From JAVBLG01 sp031553655 (GTDB taxonomy: Bacteria > Desulfobacterota > Desulfovibrionia > Desulfovibrionales > Desulfovibrionaceae), in the NCBI GenBank assembly GCA_031553655.1, contig JAVBLG010000032.1:1-64000 (forward strand): DNA of 64,000 nucleotides, in the 5' to 3' direction. The position numbers and the translations under genes are program-made. Below are positions 23,244 through 32,068 of this stretch, piece by piece. Position 1 is the first letter of the stretch. The number at the start of each line of letters is the position of its first letter. Under the pieces are notes generated by a model that made no database searches, was not told the DNA's origin, and was given only the letters and a program-made list of their open reading frames with translations.

Positions 23244-26200
23244 TGTATATATCTTCCTTCCACATCAACGGATTCGGCATATTCTCCGATGTGGGTCTGG
23301 AATCCATGCCGCCCGGCCTCTCTATTTTTCTGGGGCGCAACGAAGCGGGAAAATCCACCTGTCTGGATTTTTTCCGGGCCATGCTCACCGGCTATCCGGA
23401 TCACCGCAGCAAGGAAGGACGCAATTTTTCCCACCCCCGCGCAGGGCAGGGCGGGGGAAGCATCGACATCAATGCCGGCTCTCTCGGCCGTCTCCGCCTC
23501 ACCCGTCGACCCGGCAGCGGAGGCGGCTCGCTGAACCTTACTGACGCCTCGGGCGCTCCGCTGGATCTGGCCGTGCTGGACCGTCTGCTTTCCGGGGTGA
23601 CCAGGGAAGTGTATACTAATGTGTTCGGTTTCAGCCTCTCAGAGCTGCAAAGCTTCAAAAGCCTCAATTCCGAAGGTGTGCGCCACGCCCTTTATGGGGC
23701 CAGTTTCGGCATGGGGCTGCGCCCTCCGGGACTGGTTTTCAAGCAACTTGACGATCGCATGGAGGCCCTGTTCAAACCCGGCGGCAACAGGCCTACTCTG
23801 AACGCCGCCGTGAAGGAATGGGAAGAGCTGCGCCGCCAGGTGCGGGCCGCCGAGGAAGAAAACCGCCTGTACGATACCAAAAAGCTCGAACTGGTTGAAA
23901 ACGACCGCAAACTGGCCGAAACCAGGCAAAAGCGCGCGGAAACAGAACATGAACGCCGTCAGCTTGAAAAACGTCTGGGGGTATGGCGGCAATGGGATGA
24001 ATGGCGTAAACTGGCTATTCGAATAGAGCGCCTGGAAAATGTTGTGGACACCTTCCCCGAGAACGGCCCGGCTCGCCTGGCCAGAGCAGTGGAAATACGC
24101 GAAGAGGCCGCTCGCAATGCCAGGGCGCGGCGCGAAATTCTGGAGCGCACTATAGATGCGGCCGAGGCCATGTCCGCGCAAATAGACGGCGAACTTCTGG
24201 CAAATCTGCCGGAAATCCGCACGCTCAGCGAACGCAGGCTGATCTTCCGCAATGCTGAAGCAGCCATTCCCATCAAGCAGGCCGCCCGCGCCAGATCCGG
24301 GCAAGAACTGGAACGGCTGCTCACCGGGCTGGGGCCGGACTGGTCGTGTGATCGCATCCGTGCCACCGATCGCTCGCTTTTTGCCCGCGAAGAACTGGAG
24401 CAGCAGGCTACCGAGCTGGGCGTGGCGGCTTCGTCCTATACCGCGGCCACCGACGCGCTGCAAAAAGCCAACCGCAACGTTGAAAGCTGCGAGCATGCCG
24501 TGCAGATAGCCAAGGCAAGAGCCGAGCATCTGCCCATGCCCGTGGCCGCTCTGGACGACGACGGCCGCGACTCGATGCGCCGTATTCTCGCCCGCATAGA
24601 AGAAAACAGGCAGCGTATTCCCGAGCGTACCCAGGCTCTTAACGCGGCCAAGGCTTCCTTTATGCGTTCCTATACTCCGTTGCGCTTGCGCAGCAATTCT
24701 CCCGCCGCCACCTTGGACCGTCTCAGCGAAGCTCAGGACAAGGCCATGGAATTGTCCGCCGAGGTGCAAAAATGTATCGCTCGCTCTGAAGATGCGGCCC
24801 GCGACGTAATGCTGGCGCAGCAGGCCGAAGACGCCTGCAAAATACGTATGGATCGCCTGCGTATTCAGCAAAAAACTAATCAGGGTCCCACCCGTTCCGC
24901 GCTGGACGCCAGGGCCTCGGCCCTGCGCAATATGCGTAACCTGGCCGCCGCCATGAACGTGGAGGTGGAAAGGCAAACCGATCTCAAATCGCGCCTTGAC
25001 GGCATGTGGGCGCCCAAACCCATAAAAAGCCTTCCGCTGATGATTATTGGCGGCATTTTCGCGCTGGTCGGGGCAACGATTCTGTTTGCCTGCATGAAAT
25101 TGGGTATGACCGCCTTTGTGCTTAACCCGGACATAACCGTTCCCGTCACCACCTGGTTGGGCTATCTGGCCATGCTGGCCGGTGTGGGTATTTTTCTCGG
25201 GGGTATGCCTCGTTCCGGGCCTGAAGCCGAACGTTTCAGAAAGGAATTTGAAGAGCTCAGCCTGCGCGCCAGTGACACGCAAAAACGCATTGACGATTTT
25301 CAGGAACAGCTTTCGGCACAATGTCTCGAAGCCGGTGTTGACAGCGCTGACCCCATAACAATGGAGGCCACGGAGCTTCTTCTGGAACGCGAGCGTGAAA
25401 TGTGCGTCACCGAGGAACGCCTGGAACAGGAAATGATGTCCATGCAGGCCGATCTGACTTCGCTGCGCGAAAAGACCAAATATATGGAAACGGTGCGCAT
25501 TGAGTCCGAAAACAGGGTGCAGCATGCCCGTCGTCGCTGGCATGAATTTCTGGTGGGTTGCGGAGTGGAAAGCATACCCGCTCCTGAAGCCGTAAGCGCT
25601 TTTTTTGCCAAGGTGGAATCAGCCAGAGGGGCCATGGGCGCGGTGAAGAATCTGGAAGCCGAAATAGTCGAGCTGGAAAAAATCATCAAGGAAAAGGCGC
25701 GCGAGGCCATGGGCATTGCCCCGGTGGCCGAGCTTCTGCCGCCTGAAAGCGCCGAGCTCAACAACGTGCTCGACGCCGTGCGCAAGGTGTTGGAGGCCTG
25801 CCGCGATGCCGATGCCGCCGCCGAGGAGAGGGTGAAGGCCCAGGCCGAGGTGCGCAATGCCGAAATCAATGCCGAAAGGGCCGCCATGGCCCAGGGCGAA
25901 GCCATGGATTACATTACCGCGGCCGAAAACCGTCTGGGATCGGCCCGCGAAGCCTGGCGCGAAAGCCTGCATTCCCTGGGGCTGGGCCTTGATCTGTCGC
26001 CCGGAACGGTGCGTGAAGCCTTTGAATGCATGGAAAGATGTCTGGCCACGGAAGCCGAGGAAGCCCGCTTCGGCGAAGAACTGGGCCGTCTGGCCGAAGA
26101 CCTCGGCACGATAATAAACCCGTTGCGCGCCCTTTTGGAACGCCTGAAGCGCGAAGTGGGCCGGGATTCACTGTCCGGTGATTCCGATTGGCTGGGCAGC

Positions 26201-27217
26201 CTTAACACTCTTTACAACGAAGCCTCACAAGCGGAAAAAAACTCCGGAGAACTGGCCCGGCTCAATGAAACCGCTCAGGCTCAGGAAGACGAATGCAAGG
26301 CCGCTGAAGCTTTTCTGACCGACGCCCTTAAAAACGAGCGTGAGCTTCTTATTTTGGGCGGCGCGGAAAATGCCGAGGAATTCCTGCGTCTGGCCGCCGT
26401 GCGCGATGAACGCAAGGAAATAACCCGCCGCCGCGAAGACTTGGAAGATGCCCTGCGCCTGGCTGACGACAGCCAGTCTTTCGACGACTTTATCAAGTCT
26501 TTTGATAATTTTGACCGGGAAGAAGGCGAAGCCCGCAATGTGCGCATAGCTGAGGAATTGAGCGCCCTGGCTGACGAGGAACGCCGTCTGGCGGGCGAAA
26601 TAGCGTCATTGGAAGCGGTATTGAGCAATCTTACGGGCACGGATCATTTTTCACACCTGCGCCAGCAGGAGGCCTCGCTTTTGGAGTCCATACGGCGCAT
26701 GGCCCGCGAATGGAGTCGCCTGGCCATTTCCAGGCATCTTCTGACCGAAGCTAAAAGCCGTTTTGAACGCGAGCGCCAGCCTGAAGTAATCCGCGCCGCT
26801 TCGGAAATATTCTCCGACATAACCGCTGGAACCTGGACCTCCATTTCCGCCTCGCTCGAAGACAGCTCGCTTTCGGTAATGCGGCCTTCAGGTGAGGCCG
26901 TTTCGCCCGACACTATGAGCCGGGGGGCCCAGGAACAGCTTTATCTTTCACTGCGCCTGGCCTATATACGCAACCATGCCGCGCATGCCGCTCCGTTGCC
27001 GGTGATCATGGACGATATTCTGGTCAACTTCGACCCGGAAAGAGCCAGAAGAACCGCCGCCGCCCTTGCCCCGTTGATTCGCGGCGAAGATGGCAATTAC
27101 CCGCCCCATCAGGTGCTGTTTTTTACCTGTCACCCACATATGGCGGAAATGCTTAAAGATACTATCAATGGCAGCGCGGTATTCATGGTGGAGAAGGGCA
27201 CGATCACCTCTTGCTGA
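23243..27217 (+). CDS. yhaN: YhaN/SbcC-like coiled-coil ATPase with membrane segments
   Basis: A 1324-residue SMC/Rad50-like ATPase, partner of the upstream exonuclease. The Walker A motif GRNEAGKST is at residues 31-39. Long coiled coils follow, interrupted at about residues 598-655 by two strongly hydrophobic helices (LPLMIIGGIFALVGATILFA and WLGYLAMLAGVGIFLGGM) that look like a transmembrane hairpin where Rad50 has its zinc hook. The C-terminal ATPase half has the signature SRGAQEQLYLSLRLAY near 1225 and Walker B LPVIMDDILVNFD near 1252. Similar hydrophobic pairs are known in YhaN relatives, which would tether the complex to the membrane. The protein is rich in Ala, Glu and Arg. It overlaps yhaO by one base. 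A hairpin at 27256-27313 may end the operon. Confidence 0.88.
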   Translation: MYISSFHINGFGIFSDVGLESMPPGLSIFLGRNEAGKSTCLDFFRAMLTGYPDHRSKEGRNFSHPRAGQGGGSIDINAGSLGRLRLTRRPGSGGGSLNLTDASGAPLDLAVLDRLLSGVTREVYTNVFGFSLSELQSFKSLNSEGVRHALYGASFGMGLRPPGLVFKQLDDRMEALFKPGGNRPTLNAAVKEWEELRRQVRAAEEENRLYDTKKLELVENDRKLAETRQKRAETEHERRQLEKRLGVWRQWDEWRKLAIRIERLENVVDTFPENGPARLARAVEIREEAARNARARREILERTIDAAEAMSAQIDGELLANLPEIRTLSERRLIFRNAEAAIPIKQAARARSGQELERLLTGLGPDWSCDRIRATDRSLFAREELEQQATELGVAASSYTAATDALQKANRNVESCEHAVQIAKARAEHLPMPVAALDDDGRDSMRRILARIEENRQRIPERTQALNAAKASFMRSYTPLRLRSNSPAATLDRLSEAQDKAMELSAEVQKCIARSEDAARDVMLAQQAEDACKIRMDRLRIQQKTNQGPTRSALDARASALRNMRNLAAAMNVEVERQTDLKSRLDGMWAPKPIKSLPLMIIGGIFALVGATILFACMKLGMTAFVLNPDITVPVTTWLGYLAMLAGVGIFLGGMPRSGPEAERFRKEFEELSLRASDTQKRIDDFQEQLSAQCLEAGVDSADPITMEATELLLEREREMCVTEERLEQEMMSMQADLTSLREKTKYMETVRIESENRVQHARRRWHEFLVGCGVESIPAPEAVSAFFAKVESARGAMGAVKNLEAEIVELEKIIKEKAREAMGIAPVAELLPPESAELNNVLDAVRKVLEACRDADAAAEERVKAQAEVRNAEINAERAAMAQGEAMDYITAAENRLGSAREAWRESLHSLGLGLDLSPGTVREAFECMERCLATEAEEARFGEELGRLAEDLGTIINPLRALLERLKREVGRDSLSGDSDWLGSLNTLYNEASQAEKNSGELARLNETAQAQEDECKAAEAFLTDALKNERELLILGGAENAEEFLRLAAVRDERKEITRRREDLEDALRLADDSQSFDDFIKSFDNFDREEGEARNVRIAEELSALADEERRLAGEIASLEAVLSNLTGTDHFSHLRQQEASLLESIRRMAREWSRLAISRHLLTEAKSRFERERQPEVIRAASEIFSDITAGTWTSISASLEDSSLSVMRPSGEAVSPDTMSRGAQEQLYLSLRLAYIRNHAAHAAPLPVIMDDILVNFDPERARRTAAALAPLIRGEDGNYPPHQVLFFTCHPHMAEMLKDTINGSAVFMVEKGTITSC

Positions 27218-27255
27218 ATTCCCAATACGTATTGTGTTCAATTGGTTGCGCCAAG

Positions 27256-27317
27256 CGGGCTTTTTGCTTAAGTCGAGTACCGAAAAAAGTACACTCCTTT
27301 CGCAAAAAGCCCGTTTT
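27256..27317 (+). terminator. Candidate terminator of the yhaON operon
   Basis: CGGGCTTTTTGC (27256-27267) and GCAAAAAGCCCG (27302-27313) pair over 12 bases, with a smaller GTAC-containing hairpin in the loop, and are followed by TTTT. The large loop makes it weaker than a classical terminator. Confidence 0.6.
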
Positions 27318-27483
27318 CTTGCCTTTTGTCCAAAATACGCTTCTTAAGAAACGCATTTGTGTAACCGCACGAAGTGGCCGGGCCGGTCGCAAAGTATCCC
27401 GTTTTTAATGATACTTTTCGATTAATTTATGTGCCGCGTATCTCGGTTATATCATTTGCTAGCGGCGCTCGTTCAAAAATAAC

Positions 27484-27512
27484 TTGATAAATCATTGCAT
27501 TAGCATTATACT
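27484..27512 (+). promoter_or_regulatory. Sigma-70-type promoter of the chemoreceptor gene
   Basis: TTGATA (27484-27489) and TATACT (27507-27512) are separated by exactly 17 bases. Both boxes match the consensus in five of six positions. Transcription would start near 27519. Confidence 0.65.
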
Positions 27513-27686
27513 GCATAAGTATAAATAATTTTACTGTGTTACAGCTTGCTCTGTTTTTTGATTATCGCTAAGAGCCGCTATACGTCTATCGTCTAGATCT
27601 GTTTCGCAATCTTAAGAGCAACTATCACGAGGTGTGGCAACTATGTGCTTTGACATTTGATACTTATTCAACATGAGGAGTGAATT

Positions 27687-29831
27687 ATGATTTGGTACCG
27701 CAATTTGCGCATGACTTCTAAAATAGTGCTTCCTGTTGGTTTGATGCTTATTGTAGCTCTGGGTTTTCTGGCTTGGCAGATTAGGGAAAAAAGTTCCTAT
27801 GCGATAGAACATGTGGCGCAGAGAGAATTGGCATATCTGGCCGGGCAGTACGGAAACGAAATCAAATCAGTCTTTGAAGTGGCGCTGGACGGAGCCCAGG
27901 CTTTTGCGGACGCGATGGTGGTTCCACTGGAAAATAACGACCCCATCACCAGAGAGCGATTCATAATGATGATGGAAGGCGTACAAAAAAGCCGTCCCGA
28001 ATTTCTAGCCGCCGGAACAGCCTGGGAACCCAATGCCTACGACGGTAAAGACACCGAAAATGCCGGCAAGCCCGGTTCAGACAAAAACGGCCGTTTCATC
28101 CCCTATAGCGCAACCGGCTTTCCCCTTACCACCCTTCAGGATCTGGAATCCAGCGAATATTATTCCGAACCCAAAAGGCGCGGCAGAAGCTATTTGAGCA
28201 AACCTTATATTTACGACGTGGGCGGCGGCAAGAAAATTTTAATGACCACGGCCAGCGCTGTTGTAAAAGTCAAAGGTAAATTCAGCGGTATTGTTCTGAT
28301 TGATATCTCCCCCGAAGTAGCCGCAAAGACGGTGAGTTCTCTCCATATTTACCAATCGGGCTGGGGCGCGGTGCTTACCCAGGACGGCACCATAGCGGTG
28401 GCCAGAGATGATGCCAGCTTTGGCAAAAGCATATTTTCCACCGGAGTCACCCAAAAGCAGGATGCCTTGCGTCGAGCCATGAATGCGGGCGAACCTTTTG
28501 TGGAGCGCGGCAACTACCAGGGCAAGGATTCTTTTTTCTATTATTATCCCATACCCTTCCCCCTGACCGGCCAGAACTGGTATTTTATGGTCAGCGCGCC
28601 CATTGACGAGGTGTTGGCCGAGGTTGCCAACATAAGCCGAGTGACCCTTATTTTCAGCGCCGCTGTTCTGGTTTTGTCCATTCTGGTCATTTTTGTGGTG
28701 GTGCGCGCCTGTGCGAAGCCCATGGGCATTTTGGCCGAAACAGCCAAGGACATAGCCGGGGGCAACCTGCATGCTCCTGTGCATGACGAAAACTTTAGCG
28801 GCGAAGTGCTTGAATTGAGCACCGCCTTGAAAAATATGATTGCCTCGCTGATTGAAAATATTGAAAAGGCCGAAGCCATGAGCGCCGATGCCCAAGCCCA
28901 GACCGCCAAAGCCGAAGTGGCCATGCGCGAGGCTGAACAGGCCCGGCTGACGGCCGAACGGGCCAAGCGCGACGGCATGCTTGCTGCCGCGAATCAGCTT
29001 GAGGGCGTGGTGAACATTATTTCCACCGCTTCCGAAGAGCTTTCGGCTCAAATTGAGCAATCGGAACGCGGCTCGTCTGAACAGGCCAACCGCTTGGGCG
29101 AGGCGGCAACGGCTATGAGCGAAATGAACAGCACAGTAATGGAAGTTGCTCGTAATGCTTCGCAAGCATCGCAAATTTCGGTACAAACCAGGGCCAAGGC
29201 CGAAGACGGAGCCAAGGTAGTGCAATCCGCCGTTACCGGCATACAAAACGTGCAGACTGTCTCGCTTGCGCTTAAGGCCGACATGACAAAACTATCCGAG
29301 CAGGCTCAGGGCATTTCCCAGATTATGGGTGTTATTTCCGACATAGCCGATCAGACCAATCTTCTCGCCCTTAACGCCGCCATTGAAGCGGCGCGGGCGG
29401 GTGACGCCGGGCGCGGCTTTGCCGTGGTGGCCGATGAGGTGCGCAAGCTGGCCGAAAAAACCATGACTTCCACAGTTGATGTGGGCAATGCCATAAAATC
29501 CATACAGGAAAGCGTTAATCAGAGCATCAAGCAGGTGGATCTGGCCGTAAGCCTCATAGATACGGCAACGGATCAATCCAACAGATCCGGAGAATCACTC
29601 AGCGAAATAGTCACCATGGTGGACAGCACCGCCGACCAGGTGCGGGGCATAGCCACGGCCAGCGAGCAGCAATCTTCCACCAGCGAAGAGATAAACCGTT
29701 CCATAGAGCATATCAACAGCATAGCTTCGCAAACAGCTGAAGCCATGCATCAGGCGGCCAGGGCCGTGAGCGATCTTGCCGCACAGGCCCAGGCGCTGAG
29801 TACGTTGATTGAGGATATGAAGAGAGGTTAG
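27687..29831 (+). CDS. Methyl-accepting chemotaxis protein with dCache sensor domain
   Basis: A 714-residue transmembrane chemoreceptor. TM1 is at about residues 12-30 and TM2 at about 315-340; the periplasmic part between them looks like a dCache_1 domain (RERFIMMMEGVQKSRPEFLA, AWEPNAYDGKD, PYIYDVGGGKKILMTTASAV, GIVLIDISPEV), which binds small molecules such as amino acids or organic acids. A HAMP domain (about 342-395) and a cytoplasmic coiled-coil signalling domain follow, with the highly conserved hairpin tip DQTNLLALNAAIEAARAGDA near residue 555 where CheA and CheW dock. No C-terminal CheR-tether pentapeptide is evident. GAGGAG precedes the ATG. It stands alone, with a promoter about 175 bases upstream. 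The ligand is unknown. Confidence 0.93.
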   Translation: MIWYRNLRMTSKIVLPVGLMLIVALGFLAWQIREKSSYAIEHVAQRELAYLAGQYGNEIKSVFEVALDGAQAFADAMVVPLENNDPITRERFIMMMEGVQKSRPEFLAAGTAWEPNAYDGKDTENAGKPGSDKNGRFIPYSATGFPLTTLQDLESSEYYSEPKRRGRSYLSKPYIYDVGGGKKILMTTASAVVKVKGKFSGIVLIDISPEVAAKTVSSLHIYQSGWGAVLTQDGTIAVARDDASFGKSIFSTGVTQKQDALRRAMNAGEPFVERGNYQGKDSFFYYYPIPFPLTGQNWYFMVSAPIDEVLAEVANISRVTLIFSAAVLVLSILVIFVVVRACAKPMGILAETAKDIAGGNLHAPVHDENFSGEVLELSTALKNMIASLIENIEKAEAMSADAQAQTAKAEVAMREAEQARLTAERAKRDGMLAAANQLEGVVNIISTASEELSAQIEQSERGSSEQANRLGEAATAMSEMNSTVMEVARNASQASQISVQTRAKAEDGAKVVQSAVTGIQNVQTVSLALKADMTKLSEQAQGISQIMGVISDIADQTNLLALNAAIEAARAGDAGRGFAVVADEVRKLAEKTMTSTVDVGNAIKSIQESVNQSIKQVDLAVSLIDTATDQSNRSGESLSEIVTMVDSTADQVRGIATASEQQSSTSEEINRSIEHINSIASQTAEAMHQAARAVSDLAAQAQALSTLIEDMKRG

Positions 29832-29895
29832 ATACCGCTCATGTGTTACTTACCTTGGTCATATTATTCGCTCGCGACATTGATTAAAAAATATA

Positions 29896-29925
29896 TTGAC
29901 AATGTTCCTGATTTGGGCATAGGCT
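29896..29925 (+). promoter_or_regulatory. Probable promoter of the aromatic operon
   Basis: A consensus TTGACA at 29896-29901 is followed after 18 bases by TAGGCT (29920-29925) as a weak -10 candidate. It is correctly placed for a short leader RNA beginning near 29932, about 30 bases before the leader peptide. Confidence 0.5.
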
Positions 29926-29962
29926 GACTCTCGAACAAAATTACACAGGACAAAATTTTATT

Positions 29963-30049
29963 ATGAACACCGCCGCCAACAGTTTCTCTTTCTTTTACTT
30001 TAGCTATTTTTATTGCTGGGGAGACGCTCGCGGCCGCGTTGCCTGTTAA
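29963..30049 (+). CDS. Aromatic leader peptide (Phe/Tyr/Trp-rich)
   Basis: A 28-codon frame contains the run SFSFFYFSYFYCW: five Phe, three Tyr and one Trp in 13 positions. Such density is expected from a leader that senses charging of aromatic tRNAs. It lies before an intrinsic terminator and an operon whose products are the precursors of Phe, Tyr and Trp. The last codons (GRV, bases 30030-30039) also form an RNA arm, GCGGCCGCGT, that can pair with the left arm of the terminator (30077-30085), so a ribosome that reaches the stop would cover it and permit termination, while one stalled in the aromatic run would leave it free. AGGA at 29947-29950 is a somewhat distant ribosome site. Evidence is from sequence pattern only, but very specific. 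Confidence 0.88.
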   Translation: MNTAANSFSFFYFSYFYCWGDARGRVAC

Positions 30050-30076
30050 TTTTGGCATTTTGAACATCAGGAACAG

Positions 30077-30109
30077 ACGGGCCGCCCAAAAAGCGGCCCG
30101 TTTTTTTTT
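30077..30109 (+). terminator. Attenuator terminator of the aromatic operon
   Basis: ACGGGCCGC (30077-30085) pairs perfectly with GCGGCCCGT (30093-30101) around a 7-base loop and is followed by nine T (30101-30109). It lies 27 bases after the leader-peptide stop and 114 bases before the first enzyme gene, so it is a conditional terminator. Confidence 0.9.
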
Positions 30110-30223
30110 ATTCATCACACTCCCACGCATAACCGGAACCATAAAATGGCGGCGCGAGCGTGGGGGTACAAAACAGGGCATTTTGCAAAAAATAATCAAA
30201 AAATGCCATAGGGGGATAAGAAA

Positions 30224-31021
30224 ATGCATCTTGGTAAAAAAATACGTCTGGAAAGGATCATCAACCGCAAAACCCAAAAAACCCTGATTATCCCCATGGA
30301 TCACGGAGTTACCGTGGGAGCAATCGAAGGGCTTGTGGACATGCGCGAAGCCGTGAACGACATGGCCGAAGGCGGAGCCGACGCCGTGCTCATGCACAAA
30401 GGGCTGGTGCGCTGCGGGCACCGCAAGGCGGGCCGCGACCTGGGCCTTATAGTGCATCTTTCGGCCTCAACCGCGCTTTCGCCGCTGGCCAACACCAAGG
30501 TTCTGGTATGCACTGTGGAAGAGGCCATCAAGCACGGCGCGGACGCGGTTTCCGTTCATGTGAATCTGGGCGACCCCAATGAAAGAATCATGCTGGCCGA
30601 CATGGGCCGTGTGGCCGAGGCCTGCGACAACTGGGGCATTCCTCTGTTGGCCATGGTCTACGCCAGAGGGCCGCAAATAGAAAACAGCTTCGCCCCGGCC
30701 GTGGTGGCCCATTGCGCCAGGGTGGGCGTGGAGCTTGGCGCGGACATCGTAAAGGTTTCCTACAGCGGTGACGTGGAATCTTTCTCCGAAGTCGTGGCGG
30801 CTTGCTGCGTGCCCGTGGTCATCGCCGGGGGTGAGCGCATGGAATCCACCCGCGACTTCCTTCAGGTGGTGCATGACTCTATGAAGGCCGGTGGCGCGGG
30901 CCTTTCCGTTGGCCGCAATGTGTTCCAGCACCCCAATCGCGCGGCCCTGGTGCGCGCCCTGCGTGCCTTGGTGCACGAAGGAGCTGATGTGGATGCCGCT
31001 CTGGCCATGGTTGGAGAATAA
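30224..31021 (+). CDS. aroA': 2-amino-3,7-dideoxy-D-threo-hept-6-ulosonate (ADH) synthase
   Basis: This aldolase-family enzyme makes ADH from aspartate semialdehyde and a deoxy-ketohexose phosphate, the first step of the DAHP-independent route to 3-dehydroquinate first found in methanogens. The 265-residue class I TIM barrel has PMDHGVTVGAIEGL near residue 24, ADAVLMHKGLVR, KVSYSGD near residue 185 with the Schiff-base Lys, PVVIAGGER and GLSVGRNVFQHPN. These separate it from fructose-bisphosphate aldolase of the same fold. Its direct neighbour is dehydroquinate synthase II, the partner enzyme. It is the first gene of an operon of at least five genes controlled by the attenuator. Desulfovibrio relatives use the same pair instead of AroF/AroB. 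Confidence 0.93.
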   Translation: MHLGKKIRLERIINRKTQKTLIIPMDHGVTVGAIEGLVDMREAVNDMAEGGADAVLMHKGLVRCGHRKAGRDLGLIVHLSASTALSPLANTKVLVCTVEEAIKHGADAVSVHVNLGDPNERIMLADMGRVAEACDNWGIPLLAMVYARGPQIENSFAPAVVAHCARVGVELGADIVKVSYSGDVESFSEVVAACCVPVVIAGGERMESTRDFLQVVHDSMKAGGAGLSVGRNVFQHPNRAALVRALRALVHEGADVDAALAMVGE

Positions 31022-31084
31022 TCCGGAGCCAGGGGATAAAACCGGAACCGGCATTTCCAACTGGAAATGCCGCGGGAGAAGACC

Positions 31085-32062
31085 ATGACTGAAATATTGT
31101 TTAAAAGCGCGCCGACGGTCAAAGAAGAACTTACCCTGGCCTTAGAGGCCGGGGTCGATGGGCTTGTCGTGCCCCACGATAGCCTGGATTCCGCATTGGG
31201 ACTGGCTCGTTGTGATGTTGTAGCCGCCGAAGATTTGCCTGTATTCGCTATTATCAACAAAGAAAGCGAAGAGGAAGCCATACGTCGCTACAAGAGCGGG
31301 GAAAGACTTATTATAGGACGGGGCGCGGAAATAATCCCCCTCGAAAATATTCTGGCGGCGCTTCCGGACACTAAAGTCTACATGGAAGCGGGCAGCCTGG
31401 CCGAGGCCGAGCTGGCCGCCGGAATTCTGGAGCGCGGCGTGCAGGTTGTTGTGCTCACCCCCGAAGCTCTGCCCGATATAAGGCAAATTGTGTCTCGTCT
31501 CAAAACCGGAAAGGGCGAATTTTCTCTGCAAACGGCGGAAATAACCGCCATACGTCAGGCCGGTCTGGGCCATCGGGTGTGCATTGACACCATATCCATT
31601 TTAAAACGTGGGCAAGGCATGCTGGTGGGCAATTCCAGCGCCTTTTCCTTTCTGGTGCATGCTGAAACTGAATATAATGCTTATGTGGCGGCCCGCCCAT
31701 TCCGGGTGAATGCCGGGGCTGTGCAGAGCTATGCTTTCATGCCCGGAGACAAAACACGCTATCTGGAAGAAATACGCTGCGGCGACGAAGTGCTGATTGT
31801 GTCGGCTGACGGCTCGGCTCACGCGGCAACTGTTGGCCGCGTTAAAACCGAAATAAGGCCTATGCTGCTTATTGAGGCCCGCATTGGCGAAATCAGGGGT
31901 ACGGTTTTTCTGCAAAATGCCGAAACTATACGCCTCACCCGCCCGGACGGCGTTCCGGTAAGCGTGGTGGCCCTGAAGGAAGGCGACGAGGTGTTGTGCC
32001 ATACCGATGCCGCCGGGAGGCATTTCGGTATGCGCATCAATGAAAATATCATGGAGATTTAA
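31085..32062 (+). CDS. aroB': 3-dehydroquinate synthase II
   Basis: The enzyme oxidatively deaminates and cyclises ADH to 3-dehydroquinate with NAD, joining the normal shikimate pathway. The 325-residue protein belongs to the archaeal-type family, unrelated to AroB. Recognisable parts are EAGVDGLVVPHDSLDSA near residue 21, DTISILKRGQGMLVGNSS near 175, the region FRVNAGAVQSYAFMPGDKTRYLEE (in part) near 205 and the C-terminal GMRINENIMEI. The ATG at 31085 has GGGAGAAG just upstream; an upstream in-frame ATG at 31067 lacks one. It lies 63 bases after the ADH synthase gene and six bases before pheA. The pairing of these two genes makes both assignments firm. Confidence 0.93.
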   Translation: MTEILFKSAPTVKEELTLALEAGVDGLVVPHDSLDSALGLARCDVVAAEDLPVFAIINKESEEEAIRRYKSGERLIIGRGAEIIPLENILAALPDTKVYMEAGSLAEAELAAGILERGVQVVVLTPEALPDIRQIVSRLKTGKGEFSLQTAEITAIRQAGLGHRVCIDTISILKRGQGMLVGNSSAFSFLVHAETEYNAYVAARPFRVNAGAVQSYAFMPGDKTRYLEEIRCGDEVLIVSADGSAHAATVGRVKTEIRPMLLIEARIGEIRGTVFLQNAETIRLTRPDGVPVSVVALKEGDEVLCHTDAAGRHFGMRINENIMEI

Positions 32063-32068
32063 TAGAAA

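Larger units (their letters stand above)
27218..27686. other. Non-coding stretch before the chemoreceptor gene
   Basis: The first part holds the candidate terminator of yhaON (27256-27317). From about 27420 the sequence is AT-rich and contains a good promoter (27484-27512), leaving a leader of roughly 165 bases before the chemoreceptor start. I looked for a cyclic-di-GMP riboswitch core and did not find one. No coding frame is supported. Confidence 0.55.
29832..30223. other. Promoter and leader region of the aromatic operon
   Basis: The 392-base gap contains a TTGACA promoter, a leader peptide, an antiterminator arm and an attenuator terminator (listed separately). The last 114 bases, after the terminator, hold only the approach to the ADH synthase gene, which has GGGGG before its ATG. 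A frame at 30039-30287 overlaps the terminator and is not supported. Confidence 0.7.

Noticed and set aside
27340..27420. Possible cyclic-di-GMP riboswitch upstream of the chemoreceptor gene
   Set aside because: A CGCAAAG string is present, but the GGGCAAACC core and the paired arms are missing, and it lies upstream of the best promoter.
30039..30287. 82-codon frame across the aro attenuator
   Set aside because: It runs through the terminator hairpin and into the ADH synthase gene in another frame.
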